Assembly (NCBI GenBank): GCA_937898155.1
Contig: CALEJO010000019.1
Location: forward strand, 1 to 5,943
Source: an uncultured Clostridia bacterium
Lineage (GTDB): Bacteria > Bacillota > Clostridia > Oscillospirales > CAG-272
DNA: 5,943 nt
Reading direction: 5' to 3'
Part shown: positions 1 through 5,926 of the stretch, piece by piece
Layout: each line of letters begins with the position of its first letter
Numbering within the stretch: position 1 is the first letter of the stretch
Position numbers and translations under genes: made by a program
The notes under the pieces: model-generated
The model's database searches: none
The model's input: the letters and a program-made list of their open reading frames with translations, nothing else
Told to the model about the DNA's origin: nothing

Positions 1-18
1 GGGCTTTCTTTTTGCAAT

Positions 19-45
19 CTTTTTCTTTGCCCGTCAAAGAAAAAG
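19..45. repeat. perfect 11-bp inverted repeat in A/T-rich spacer
   Basis: CTTTTTCTTTG (19-29) and CAAAGAAAAAG (35-45) are exact reverse complements around a 5-base loop. The surrounding 1-77 stretch is made of similar purine and pyrimidine runs, including a second, weaker copy of the theme around 54-70 (TTCTTT, then TCGC, then AAAGAA). The A/T character contrasts sharply with the GC-rich genes. No coding region is supported in 1-113. It could be a dispersed intergenic repeat, a second hairpin behind the terminator, or the 3' end of an unseen neighbouring unit. The sequence alone does not decide. Confidence 0.6.
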
Positions 46-77
46 TTGGCGTTCTTCTTTTCGCAAAGAAAAACGGC

Positions 78-107
78 AAAAAAGCCCCGCCGAGCCGGCG
101 GGGCTTT
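78..107 (-). terminator. intrinsic terminator of the ribokinase operon
   Basis: Bases 81-92 pair with 96-107 in a perfect 12-bp stem with a 3-base loop and a very GC-rich core (GCCCCGCCG/CGGCGGGGC). Read on the minus strand, the stem runs directly into a T6 tract (83 down to 78) followed by another T-rich stretch. It begins 6 bases beyond the ribokinase stop codon. On the plus strand only three T residues follow the core, so the main direction is leftward. Confidence 0.93.
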
Positions 108-113
108 CATCAT

Positions 114-980
114 TCATTTTTGCAAAAACGCTTCCGTTTCCGCGCGCGTCGGAATCGACGGCTGCGCGCCGAGCCGCGTGCAGGCGATCGACGCCGCCAC
201 GCTGCCGAATTTCGCCGCCTCCGCAAGCGGCTTGCCCGCCGCCAGCTCCGCGACCATACCGCCGCAGAAGGTGTCGCCCGCCGCGGTCGTATCCACGGGA
301 TCGACCTTCGGGCACGGGAACCGCTTTCCGTCCAGTTCAAACCCGTCGCCGCCGAGCGTGACGATCAGATTGCCGTTCACCGTCTTGCGAAGCGCGTCGC
401 GTCCGCCGAGAAGCCCTGCTTCCGTTTCGTTCGGGATCACCAGATCGCACGCCGAAAGGAACGGCGCGATCTCCGCATTCGCCGGCGCGGGATTCAGGAT
501 GACAAACATTCCTTTCTCACGCCCCTTGCGGAGCGCGTAGCCGATCGTCGGGATCGGATTTTCCAGTTGCACGAGCAAAATGTCGCCCGCGTTCGCGCTC
601 GCGAGCGCGTCGTCCACGTCCGCTTCACAGAGCGCCGCATTCGCGCCCTTGTCGAGAATGATGCGGTTGTCGCCATCGGTCAGCACGATCACCGCCGTGC
701 CGCTGGGCGTGCCCGCCACCGTGCGGACGTGCGACACGTCGATGCCGTCTGCGGCAAGCGATTCTTTCGCTTCCCTGCCGAACGTGTCATCGCCGACGCA
801 GGCACACATCACGACGTCGCCGCCGAGCCGTGCCGCCGCGACCGCCTGATTGGCGCCCTTGCCGCCGTGCGCGGTGCAAAAGCCGCTTCCCGTCAGCGTT
901 TCACCCTTGGCGGGCATATACGGCGCGCGGATGATAAAGTCGGTATTGATACTGCCGACCACGAAAATTTTCTTTTTCAT
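114..980 (-). CDS. rbsK: ribokinase (PfkB family sugar kinase)
   Basis: The 288-residue product is a cytoplasmic PfkB-family kinase that most likely phosphorylates D-ribose to ribose 5-phosphate with ATP. The N-terminal GSINTD (9-14), the first PfkB signature GGKGANQAVAAARLG (39-53), NPAPA (163-167), NETE (184-187) and the second signature DTTAAGDTF (230-238) are all present. D236 is the expected catalytic base. Residues equivalent to the ribose contacts of E. coli RbsK can be matched: N12, D14, G40, K41, N44, E140 and D236. This favours ribose over fructose or nucleoside substrates, although PfkB specificity is hard to read from sequence. The C-terminus (TRLGAQPSIPT) is typical of ribokinases, and the length is slightly below the usual 300-310. 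The start at 980 follows an AGAGGA Shine-Dalgarno (985-990). The stop of the upstream XRE-ADP-ribosylglycohydrolase gene is only 16 bases away, so the two are co-transcribed. No ribose transporter (rbsABCD) is nearby. Confidence 0.9.
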   Translation of the reverse strand: MKKKIFVVGSINTDFIIRAPYMPAKGETLTGSGFCTAHGGKGANQAVAAARLGGDVVMCACVGDDTFGREAKESLAADGIDVSHVRTVAGTPSGTAVIVLTDGDNRIILDKGANAALCEADVDDALASANAGDILLVQLENPIPTIGYALRKGREKGMFVILNPAPANAEIAPFLSACDLVIPNETEAGLLGGRDALRKTVNGNLIVTLGGDGFELDGKRFPCPKVDPVDTTAAGDTFCGGMVAELAAGKPLAEAAKFGSVAASIACTRLGAQPSIPTRAETEAFLQK

Positions 981-996
981 AAATTCCTCTTTCCGG

Positions 997-2574
997 TCAA
1001 GCCAAATGCGTCATCGTCTTATCGACGAGGGAATTGATCTCGACCTTGCCGACGCCGAAGATCGACGTATCGACCTTGCCGTTCAGCGGCACGAGCCATT
1101 CCTCGCCGATACAGCCGAGCCCGCCGCGCATGCCGAGGATCGAGCCGACCGTCGCGCCGTTGCAGTCCGTGTCGAAGCCCTGTTCGACCGCCATGCAGAT
1201 CGAGCGACCGTAGTCACCCTTGCCGTAGAGGAGCGCCGCCGCCACGATCTCCGCGTTGGAAATCGTGTGGCACCAGTCATGTCCGTTGCGCTCGTCATAT
1301 CTCTGATGGAGGTCCGCGAAGAACGCTTCCTCGCTGACGCCCGCCTTGAACTGCGCGAGCACGTCCATGATTCTTTCATAAAGCCGGGAGGTAGACGGAA
1401 TCTGCGAAAGACCTCCGAGTAGAATCTTCTCGATATCGTTCGTTCCTGCCGCGCACGCGAGCATCGCCGCGACGAACATCTCGCCGTAAATGCCGTTCTT
1501 CACCTGCGCGATGCAACCGTCGCGCCACGCCATATCCGCCGCCGTTTCGGGATCGCCGGGGTTGATATAGCCGAAATAGTCGCCGCGGATCTGCGCGCCG
1601 ATCCATTCACGGAACGGGTTTTTGTAGATTGCGGATTCGGGCGGCAGATAGCCGTTGACGAAGTTGCGGAACGCGACGCGCTCTGCCGTGCAGTAGGCGT
1701 CCTTCGACTGTCTGGCGAGCCAAATACGCGAAACATCGCAAGGCGTGAACTCGCGTCCGTATTTGGAAACGAGAACTTGATACAGCACCGTGTAGTTCGT
1801 GTCGTCATCGACGGGCATGCAGTCCACCACGTCGGCGAAGCATCTGCCGCTGAGGCGGAATTTATAGGTCGCGATCATCTGCTCCGTCACGTCCGTCGAG
1901 CGGATATAGCGGTGCATCGGATAGTTGCCGGACTGTTTGAGCAGCGGATGAAGCTCATTCGTGCGAATACCCTCGACTGGCTTGCCAAGCAGACAACCGC
2001 AGATGCGGCCAAACCACGCGCCCGCGATCTTGTCGCGGAGCGTTTTCTGCGAAACGCGCATCGACGGCACGAGCTTCAGGTTGCGCAGACGCCGGATGCC
2101 TTCGAGATCGGACGGCTCGTCATAGGCATAGCCCGCCTTGGTCGGCGCGTTCAGAACGAGGTGAAACAGCACGTCCGAAACCTGCTCTTTGCTGTCGCCG
2201 ATCGGCATTTTCGCCACCGCGTTAAACAGATCCTCATAGGATTCGATGTCGAGTCCTTCCTCGACCGACTGACGGAATTCCGTCGGAAGCTGAGCGGAAT
2301 AGACCTCCCAATCGTGCATTTTCTGAATGATCGGTTTGATCTTGCGTTCGTTTTCCATTTCCTCCACGATGCGCGTATCGCTGCCAAACACGAGCGCGTC
2401 GAGCGTCGTGCCGAAGAGCTTCGCGATCTGAATAAGGTTCGTGACGTCGGGCGTCGCGATGCCCTTTTCCCACTTTTGGATCGCCTGACGGGAGACCGCC
2501 AGCTTCTCCGCAAGCTGTTCCTGCGAGAGCTTCGCGTCCGAGCGGAGCTTATAGATGATTTGAGACAGATTCAT
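997..2574 (-). CDS. XRE-family HTH / ADP-ribosylglycohydrolase fusion protein
   Basis: This 525-residue protein has two recognisable modules. Residues 5-62 form a Cro/C1-type helix-turn-helix: LSQEQLAEKLAVSRQAIQKW is the core and SRQAIQKWEKG the recognition helix. Residues about 180-495 match the ADP-ribosylglycohydrolase family: the opening glycine-rich helix GAWFGRICGCLLGKPVEG (185-202), the metal-binding VDDDTN (255-260), and the second metal motif GFDTDCNGATVGSILG (466-481) with D468 and D470. These enzymes use two Mg2+ ions to cleave N- or O-glycosidic bonds of ADP-ribosylated molecules or related ribosides. All expected aspartates are present, so catalytic activity is likely. Residues about 66-178 form an unassigned charged segment ending in YDEPSDLEGIRRLR. 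No signal peptide or membrane segment is seen. The ATG at 2574 is fixed by a GGAGGA Shine-Dalgarno 6 bases upstream, and the HTH begins at once. It heads an operon with ribokinase. I infer a DNA-binding regulator that senses or destroys its own ligand. The substrate is unknown. Confidence 0.88.
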   Translation of the reverse strand: MNLSQIIYKLRSDAKLSQEQLAEKLAVSRQAIQKWEKGIATPDVTNLIQIAKLFGTTLDALVFGSDTRIVEEMENERKIKPIIQKMHDWEVYSAQLPTEFRQSVEEGLDIESYEDLFNAVAKMPIGDSKEQVSDVLFHLVLNAPTKAGYAYDEPSDLEGIRRLRNLKLVPSMRVSQKTLRDKIAGAWFGRICGCLLGKPVEGIRTNELHPLLKQSGNYPMHRYIRSTDVTEQMIATYKFRLSGRCFADVVDCMPVDDDTNYTVLYQVLVSKYGREFTPCDVSRIWLARQSKDAYCTAERVAFRNFVNGYLPPESAIYKNPFREWIGAQIRGDYFGYINPGDPETAADMAWRDGCIAQVKNGIYGEMFVAAMLACAAGTNDIEKILLGGLSQIPSTSRLYERIMDVLAQFKAGVSEEAFFADLHQRYDERNGHDWCHTISNAEIVAAALLYGKGDYGRSICMAVEQGFDTDCNGATVGSILGMRGGLGCIGEEWLVPLNGKVDTSIFGVGKVEINSLVDKTMTHLA

Positions 2575-2591
2575 ATAGATTCCTCCTCTAT
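2575..2591 (-). promoter_or_regulatory. Shine-Dalgarno in a small hairpin loop, XRE-ADPRH gene
   Basis: On the minus strand ATAGA (2591-2587) and TCTAT (2579-2575) can pair, leaving GGAGGAA as the 7-base loop with GGAGGA 6 bases before the ATG. This fixes the start at 2574. The stem is only five bp and A/U-rich, so it may present the site rather than hide it. The pairing is seen in the sequence; any effect on translation is a guess. Confidence 0.6.
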
Positions 2592-2614
2592 CGTTTCTTT
2601 CTGTTTACGATTTT

Positions 2615-2643
2615 ATTATAGAACGCCGACCGCGCTTTTTCAA
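2615..2643 (-). promoter_or_regulatory. sigma-A promoter of the XRE-ADPRH-ribokinase operon
   Basis: On the minus strand, TTGAAA (2643-2638) and TATAAT (2620-2615) are separated by exactly 17 bases, a near-consensus housekeeping promoter. Transcription would start near 2608, giving a leader of about 34 bases. The -10 matches consensus fully and the -35 matches in 5 of 6 positions. The operon's first gene encodes an HTH protein, so autorepression here is plausible, but I see no strong palindrome overlapping the promoter. Confidence 0.87.
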
Positions 2644-2666
2644 GTCGATTGTGCTTCGCAAAAGAC

Positions 2667-2681
2667 GCAACCGGCGGTTGC
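2667..2681 (-). other. small hairpin, possible weak terminator after the GH3 gene
   Basis: GCAACC (2667-2672) and GGTTGC (2676-2681) pair around a 3-base loop. On the minus strand the stem is followed by GTCTTTT, a weak U-rich tail. It lies downstream of the larger hairpin at 2690-2724 and just upstream of the operon promoter, so it could help stop transcripts of the GH3 gene. The short stem and interrupted U-tract make termination only moderately likely. Confidence 0.4.
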
Positions 2682-2689
2682 CTATGATG

Positions 2690-2728
2690 AACGGCAGTCC
2701 GCCGCGCCGCGATAGACTGCCGTTTTTT
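2690..2728. terminator. terminator-like hairpin at the 3' end of the GH3 gene
   Basis: AACGGCAGTC (2690-2699) and GACTGCCGTT (2715-2724) form a perfect 10-bp stem with a 15-base GC-rich loop. It begins 6 bases past the GH3 stop codon, where a terminator is expected. The T6 run (2723-2728) follows the stem on the plus strand, whereas on the minus strand only two T residues and then CATCAT follow. The strong polarity is therefore rightward, against the gene. It may be a bidirectional or RNA-stabilising hairpin for the GH3 transcript, or a barrier to antisense transcription. Confidence 0.6.
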
Positions 2729-2730
2729 CT

Positions 2731-4689
2731 TTATGCCAAAGCGATGTCTGCGGCGAGCACGATCTCGTGCGCGCTCTTGCCGATCTGCACGTTGACCTTG
2801 CCTTTGCGCTCGGTCCACGCGTTCGTCGCAAGCGAGACGAAGCGCAGGTCTTTCTTTCTTGCCGTGACGGTCACGGTCTTGCTCTCGTGTGCACGCAGAG
2901 CGACCTTGGCAAATCCTTTCAACTCGCGCACGGGGCGATCCGCTTCGCCGGCGGGAGCATCAACGTAAAGCTGTGCCGCCTCTTTGCCGTCCACATCCGA
3001 GTCGTTCGTCACGGTGAATGTCGCCGCGATCTCGTCGCCGAGGTCTTTGACTTGCAGATCCCCGTAAGTGAAAGTCGAATACGAAAGCCCGAAGCCGAAC
3101 GGGAACAGCACGGGGGCGTTTGCCGTCTCAAAGTAGCGATAGCCGACGCCGAGTTTTTCTTCATAGCGGAATACGTCAGGATCGTGATACGCGCGCATCG
3201 CGGGAATATCCTCCGCGTGAAGCGCGAAGGTCTCCGTCAGCTTGCCGCTCGGATTGACCGCGCCTGTCAGCACCTTTGCCAGCACGGGATTGCCGCATTG
3301 ACCGAGATAACCCGCCCAGACGACCGCGTCCACCGCGTCGATCCACGCCGACATATCGACCGCGGAGCCCGCAAACACGACGACAATCACCTTTTTGCCC
3401 GTCTTGGCGAGATGCAGAATGATCTCCTCTTCCTCGCGCGAAAGGCGGATCGTCTGACGATCGCGTCCCTCCGTTTCGACGGAGCTGGGATTCCCGACCT
3501 CGACGATCACCGCATCGCGCGCAAGAAGCTCGTCTTTTGCGCTGATCGCGCTGCCGTTCATGCAGGCGCTGCCGCCGACGTTCTCGCGCACCGTTTCCCG
3601 ATAGCAGACATCATAGCCGAGCTCGGCAAGCGCGTGGCCGAGGCGGACGTATTCCTTCGTCGGCACGACACGCGCCGAACCGCCGCCCGCGTAATAATTG
3701 CGCTCCGGCGCACCCGTGACGACAAGCTTTTCGCCCGAAAGCGGGAGCGCGTGATTTTTGTTTTTGAGAAGCACGATGCCCTCTTCGGCGATCTTCGCCG
3801 CGATCTGCTCGCGTTCCTCGACCGTCAGATCGACCTTGCGGAGCTTGCTTTCCGCGCCGCATTTGTCCGCGAGCGCGATCACGCGCGATGCCGCCGCGTC
3901 GAGCGCGTCGGGATCGATCAGCCCGTTTGCGAGGTCTTCGATGCACTGCTTTTCTCTGCCGTTGTTGTGCGGCATTTCAAGGTCGATGCCCGCGTTGATC
4001 GAGCGCGACGAACGGCGCACCGCCGACCAGTCGGACATCACAAGCCCGTCAAAGCCCATTTCGCCGCGCAGGCGATCAAAGAGCGGCCTGTTTTCGGACA
4101 CCAGAACACCGTTCAGCACGTTATAGGAGCACATCACCGTCCACGGCTTCGCTTCGAGCGCGATCTCGAACTGGCGGAGATAAATCTCGCAAAGCGTTCT
4201 TTCATCGACCTCGGAGGAGCCGAACAGACGCGCGTATTCGATATTGTTGCAGCAGAAATGTTTGAGGCATGTGCCGACGTGCTCGGACTGCACGCCGACG
4301 ATATAGCTTCTCGCCATCATGCCGGCGAGCAGCGGGTCTTCGCTGTAATATTCAAAGTTGCGTCCGCAGATCGGCACGCGCTTGATATTGACCGCCGGCC
4401 CGAGGATCACGTCCATGCCGAGGTCCACGCAGTCGCAACCGATCGCCTTGCCCTGCTGTTCGGCAAGCGCCGTATTCCACGTGTGCGAGAGAATCTGCGT
4501 GGACGGATAGGCGATCGACGGATGGCTCCCGAACGAGCCGTCGTGCAAATCGAGCGGCGCGCGAACGCCGACCGGCCCGTCGGAAAGGCGGAAACGATAC
4601 AGTTTCCCGTCGAAATCCTCGTTGTTCCAGTCGTTTTTACCCATGACCAGTCTGCGTTTTTCATCTGCCGTCAAGTCTTTGACATTCAT
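2731..4689 (-). CDS. glycoside hydrolase family 3 beta-glycosidase (beta-glucosidase-like)
   Basis: The 652-residue protein is a retaining exo-acting beta-glycosidase that would release single sugars from the non-reducing end of beta-glycosides. Its domains run in the usual GH3 order: an N-terminal barrel (about 1-270) with LSDGPVGVR (35-43), GRNFEYYSEDP (109-119), KHF (143-145) and the nucleophile motif GLVMSDW (215-221, D220); an alpha/beta sandwich (about 290-495) with ETEGRDR (405-411), where E407 is the likely acid/base, and NPSGKL (479-484); GVGYRYFE (514-521) and PFGFGLSYSTF (530-540); and a C-terminal fibronectin-III-like domain (about 553-640). No PA14 insertion is seen, and the length is below the common 700-800. 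No signal peptide is present, so it acts in the cytoplasm on imported oligosaccharides or glycosides. The frame stays open to an ATG at 4815, but the ATG at 4689 has an AAAGGAG site (4697-4703) 7 bases away and begins with the family sequence. beta-Glucosidase is likeliest; beta-xylosidase cannot be excluded. Confidence 0.93.
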   Translation of the reverse strand: MNVKDLTADEKRRLVMGKNDWNNEDFDGKLYRFRLSDGPVGVRAPLDLHDGSFGSHPSIAYPSTQILSHTWNTALAEQQGKAIGCDCVDLGMDVILGPAVNIKRVPICGRNFEYYSEDPLLAGMMARSYIVGVQSEHVGTCLKHFCCNNIEYARLFGSSEVDERTLCEIYLRQFEIALEAKPWTVMCSYNVLNGVLVSENRPLFDRLRGEMGFDGLVMSDWSAVRRSSRSINAGIDLEMPHNNGREKQCIEDLANGLIDPDALDAAASRVIALADKCGAESKLRKVDLTVEEREQIAAKIAEEGIVLLKNKNHALPLSGEKLVVTGAPERNYYAGGGSARVVPTKEYVRLGHALAELGYDVCYRETVRENVGGSACMNGSAISAKDELLARDAVIVEVGNPSSVETEGRDRQTIRLSREEEEIILHLAKTGKKVIVVVFAGSAVDMSAWIDAVDAVVWAGYLGQCGNPVLAKVLTGAVNPSGKLTETFALHAEDIPAMRAYHDPDVFRYEEKLGVGYRYFETANAPVLFPFGFGLSYSTFTYGDLQVKDLGDEIAATFTVTNDSDVDGKEAAQLYVDAPAGEADRPVRELKGFAKVALRAHESKTVTVTARKKDLRFVSLATNAWTERKGKVNVQIGKSAHEIVLAADIALA

Positions 4690-4696
4690 AAATAAT

Positions 4697-4717
4697 CTCC
4701 TTTCGCCCGGGCGCCCG
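4697..4717 (-). promoter_or_regulatory. Shine-Dalgarno of the GH3 gene next to overlapping palindromes
   Basis: AAAGGAG (minus strand, 4703-4697) lies 7 bases before the ATG at 4689 and decides that start. Immediately upstream are two overlapping 10-bp perfect palindromes, CGCCCGGGCG (4704-4713) and CGGGCGCCCG (4708-4717), within the leader of about 65 bases. They could fold into GC-rich stems beside the ribosome site, or simply reflect base composition. Confidence 0.7.
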
Positions 4718-4760
4718 CCCGTCCTGCGCCGGACAAAGCCGGCACGCGGTCTTTTTTTCC

Positions 4761-4789
4761 ATTTTATCATACCCCGACAAAAAAGGCAA
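4761..4789 (-). promoter_or_regulatory. promoter of the GH3 gene
   Basis: On the minus strand, TTGCCT (4789-4784) and TAAAAT (4766-4761) are separated by 17 bases, with a TG one base before the -10 (TGATAAAAT, an extended -10). The start of transcription would be near 4754, well downstream of the alternative ATG at 4815. That further supports translation from 4689. Confidence 0.75.
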
Positions 4790-4824
4790 GGGAAAGTGCT
4801 GTTTTTCTCTTGCACTTTTTTGCC
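4776..4824. promoter_or_regulatory. inverted repeat spanning both divergent -35 elements, candidate shared operator
   Basis: GACAAAAAAGGCAAG (4776-4790) is the inverted counterpart of CTTGCACTTTTTTGCC (4809-4824), with one mismatch and one extra base. Each arm contains the -35 hexamer of one divergent promoter. A second, exact 7-bp pair, AAAGTGC (4793-4799) and GCACTTT (4812-4818), lies within the same stretch. The symmetry could serve one regulator controlling both genes, or could arise because two similar promoters face away from each other. Confidence 0.5.
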
Positions 4825-4838
4825 GAATGATCTATAAT
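4810..4838 (+). promoter_or_regulatory. promoter of the PHP-domain hydrolase gene
   Basis: TTGCAC (4810-4815) and a consensus TATAAT (4833-4838) are separated by 17 bases. Transcription should start near 4845, leaving about 26 bases of leader that contain the GAGGAGG ribosome site. The -35 matches consensus only in its first three positions, so this promoter may depend on an activator or be moderate in strength. Confidence 0.8.
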
Positions 4839-4855
4839 AGCATCAAGCAAACACT

Positions 4856-4862
4856 GAGGAGG
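4856..4862 (+). promoter_or_regulatory. Shine-Dalgarno of the PHP-domain gene
   Basis: GAGGAGG ends 8 bases before the ATG at 4871 and fixes that start. Confidence 0.88.
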
Positions 4863-4870
4863 ATTTTTCA

Positions 4871-5926
4871 ATGAAACGGTATCTGCTCACACCCGAAGGC
4901 AACTTTTATAAAGCCAATATGCACTGTCACAGCACGCTTTCCGACGGCAAGCTCACCGTCGAAGAGCTGAAAGAAATCTACAAGCGCCACGGCTATTCGA
5001 TCATCGCGTTCACCGACCATAACGTGCTGATCGATCATTCCGATCTGAACGACGAGAGCTTCATGGCGATCACCGGCTATGAAATGGACGTCCTCGACGC
5101 GCGGCAGGACCGCTCGTATAACCACACGCCCTGCACGCACATCTGCTTTTATTCCAAGGACCCGCATAACGAGGTGATCCCCTGCTATAATCCGAAATAC
5201 GTATTCGGCAATCATCCGGACCTTGCCGCCGCGCAGAGATACAGCGGCACGCCGGACTATGAAAGACGGTATTGGGAAACCAACAAATTCATCCGCAAGA
5301 CCTGCGCCGAGGGCTTCCTCGCGTGCTTTAACCATCCCACGTGGTCGATCCAGGATCTCGACGAATACCGCAATATCGAGGGCGTGTTCGCGATGGAGGT
5401 CTATAACCACTCCTGCTGGGTCGGCGGCTGGCCGGAGATCAACGACCACGCCTACGACGATATGCTCCGCCGCGGCAAACGCATTTTCCCGATCGCAGCG
5501 GACGATAACCACGACCGCTTCCCCGAAGGCCATCCGCGTTTCGATTCCTGCGGCGGCTTCATCATGATCCGCGCCCCGAAGCTCGAATACGGCGCAATTA
5601 TGACGGCGCTCGAAGCGGGCGATTTCTACGCTTCGACAGGTCCGGAAATTTACGAAATCTATGCCGAGGACGAAACGATCCACGTCAAAACGTCCCCCGC
5701 CGCCCGCATCAAGCTGACGACCTACGGCAGACGCGCCGACTGCGCAACGGGCGAAAAAGACGGCGAGCTGATCACGGAAGCGACCTTTTCCGTGCTCGGA
5801 CTTTACGACCGTTATTGCCGCATCACCGTGGACGACGGACATGGACATTTCGCGTGGTCGCGCGCGTTCTTCGATGCCTGCGGCATGGAAAACGGCAGAT
5901 ACGACGATCAGGCGTTCCGCAGATAA
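4871..5926 (+). CDS. PHP-domain metallohydrolase, CehA/McbA-like
   Basis: The 351-residue protein carries a complete PHP (polymerase and histidinol phosphatase) metal site: H18 and H20 with D25 in MHCHSTLSDG, H50 in AFTDHN, E71 in GYEMD, H90 in CTHICF, H155 in FNHP, and D212 and H214 in ADDNH. PHP enzymes bind two or three metal ions and hydrolyse phosphoesters or, in the CehA/McbA branch, carboxylic or carbamate esters. Beyond the barrel (to about residue 257, ending in YASTGPEIYEI) there is a beta-rich C-terminal part of about 90 residues (259-351). It includes the TSPAARIKL and YDRYCRITVDDGHGHFAWS segments typical of CehA/McbA-like proteins rather than of histidinol phosphatase. No signal peptide is seen. 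The gene is divergent from the GH3 gene and shares its control region, which suggests a joint catabolic role. The substrate is unknown. The start is set by the Shine-Dalgarno site and the conserved N-terminus. Confidence 0.87.
   Translation: MKRYLLTPEGNFYKANMHCHSTLSDGKLTVEELKEIYKRHGYSIIAFTDHNVLIDHSDLNDESFMAITGYEMDVLDARQDRSYNHTPCTHICFYSKDPHNEVIPCYNPKYVFGNHPDLAAAQRYSGTPDYERRYWETNKFIRKTCAEGFLACFNHPTWSIQDLDEYRNIEGVFAMEVYNHSCWVGGWPEINDHAYDDMLRRGKRIFPIAADDNHDRFPEGHPRFDSCGGFIMIRAPKLEYGAIMTALEAGDFYASTGPEIYEIYAEDETIHVKTSPAARIKLTTYGRRADCATGEKDGELITEATFSVLGLYDRYCRITVDDGHGHFAWSRAFFDACGMENGRYDDQAFRR

Noticed and set aside
12..1037. 341-residue plus-strand open frame over the ribokinase gene
   Set aside because: Arg-rich composition, no domain, and it reads straight through the operon terminator. 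It is antisense to a clear kinase.
114..2574. ADP-ribosylation toxin-antitoxin or phage-defence module
   Set aside because: No ADP-ribosyltransferase toxin (DarT-like or other) or other defence gene is present, and the operon partner is a metabolic kinase. The sequence supports a catabolic or regulatory reading better.
1777..2715. 312-residue plus-strand open frame opposite the N-terminal half of the XRE-ADPRH gene
   Set aside because: It crosses the operon promoter and has no recognisable motif. It is a shadow frame.
2767..4695. 642-residue plus-strand open frame opposite nearly the whole GH3 gene
   Set aside because: The product is rich in Arg, His and Asp with no recognisable domain, and it mirrors a GH3 gene with full catalytic motifs. 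High GC at third positions removes stop codons from the opposite strand. It is a shadow frame.
4727..4758. GCCGG/CCGGC hairpin followed by T7 on the plus strand as a terminator
   Set aside because: The stem is only 5 bp, it is separated from the T-run by about ten bases, and no plus-strand gene ends there. The T-run lies in the GH3 promoter and leader region.
4791..4806. cre-like sequence for catabolite control between the divergent promoters
   Set aside because: The resemblance to the cre consensus is partial and lacks the central CG. The match is too weak to call.
4690..4815. 42-residue N-terminal extension of the GH3 protein from the ATG at 4815
   Set aside because: It is Arg-rich and not a signal peptide, and it would start upstream of the predicted transcription start near 4754. 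The ATG at 4689 has a strong, well-spaced Shine-Dalgarno sequence.
4868..5848. 326-residue minus-strand open frame opposite the PHP gene
   Set aside because: Low-complexity Val/Ala/Arg-rich product without a family match, antisense to a gene with a full metal-ligand set.
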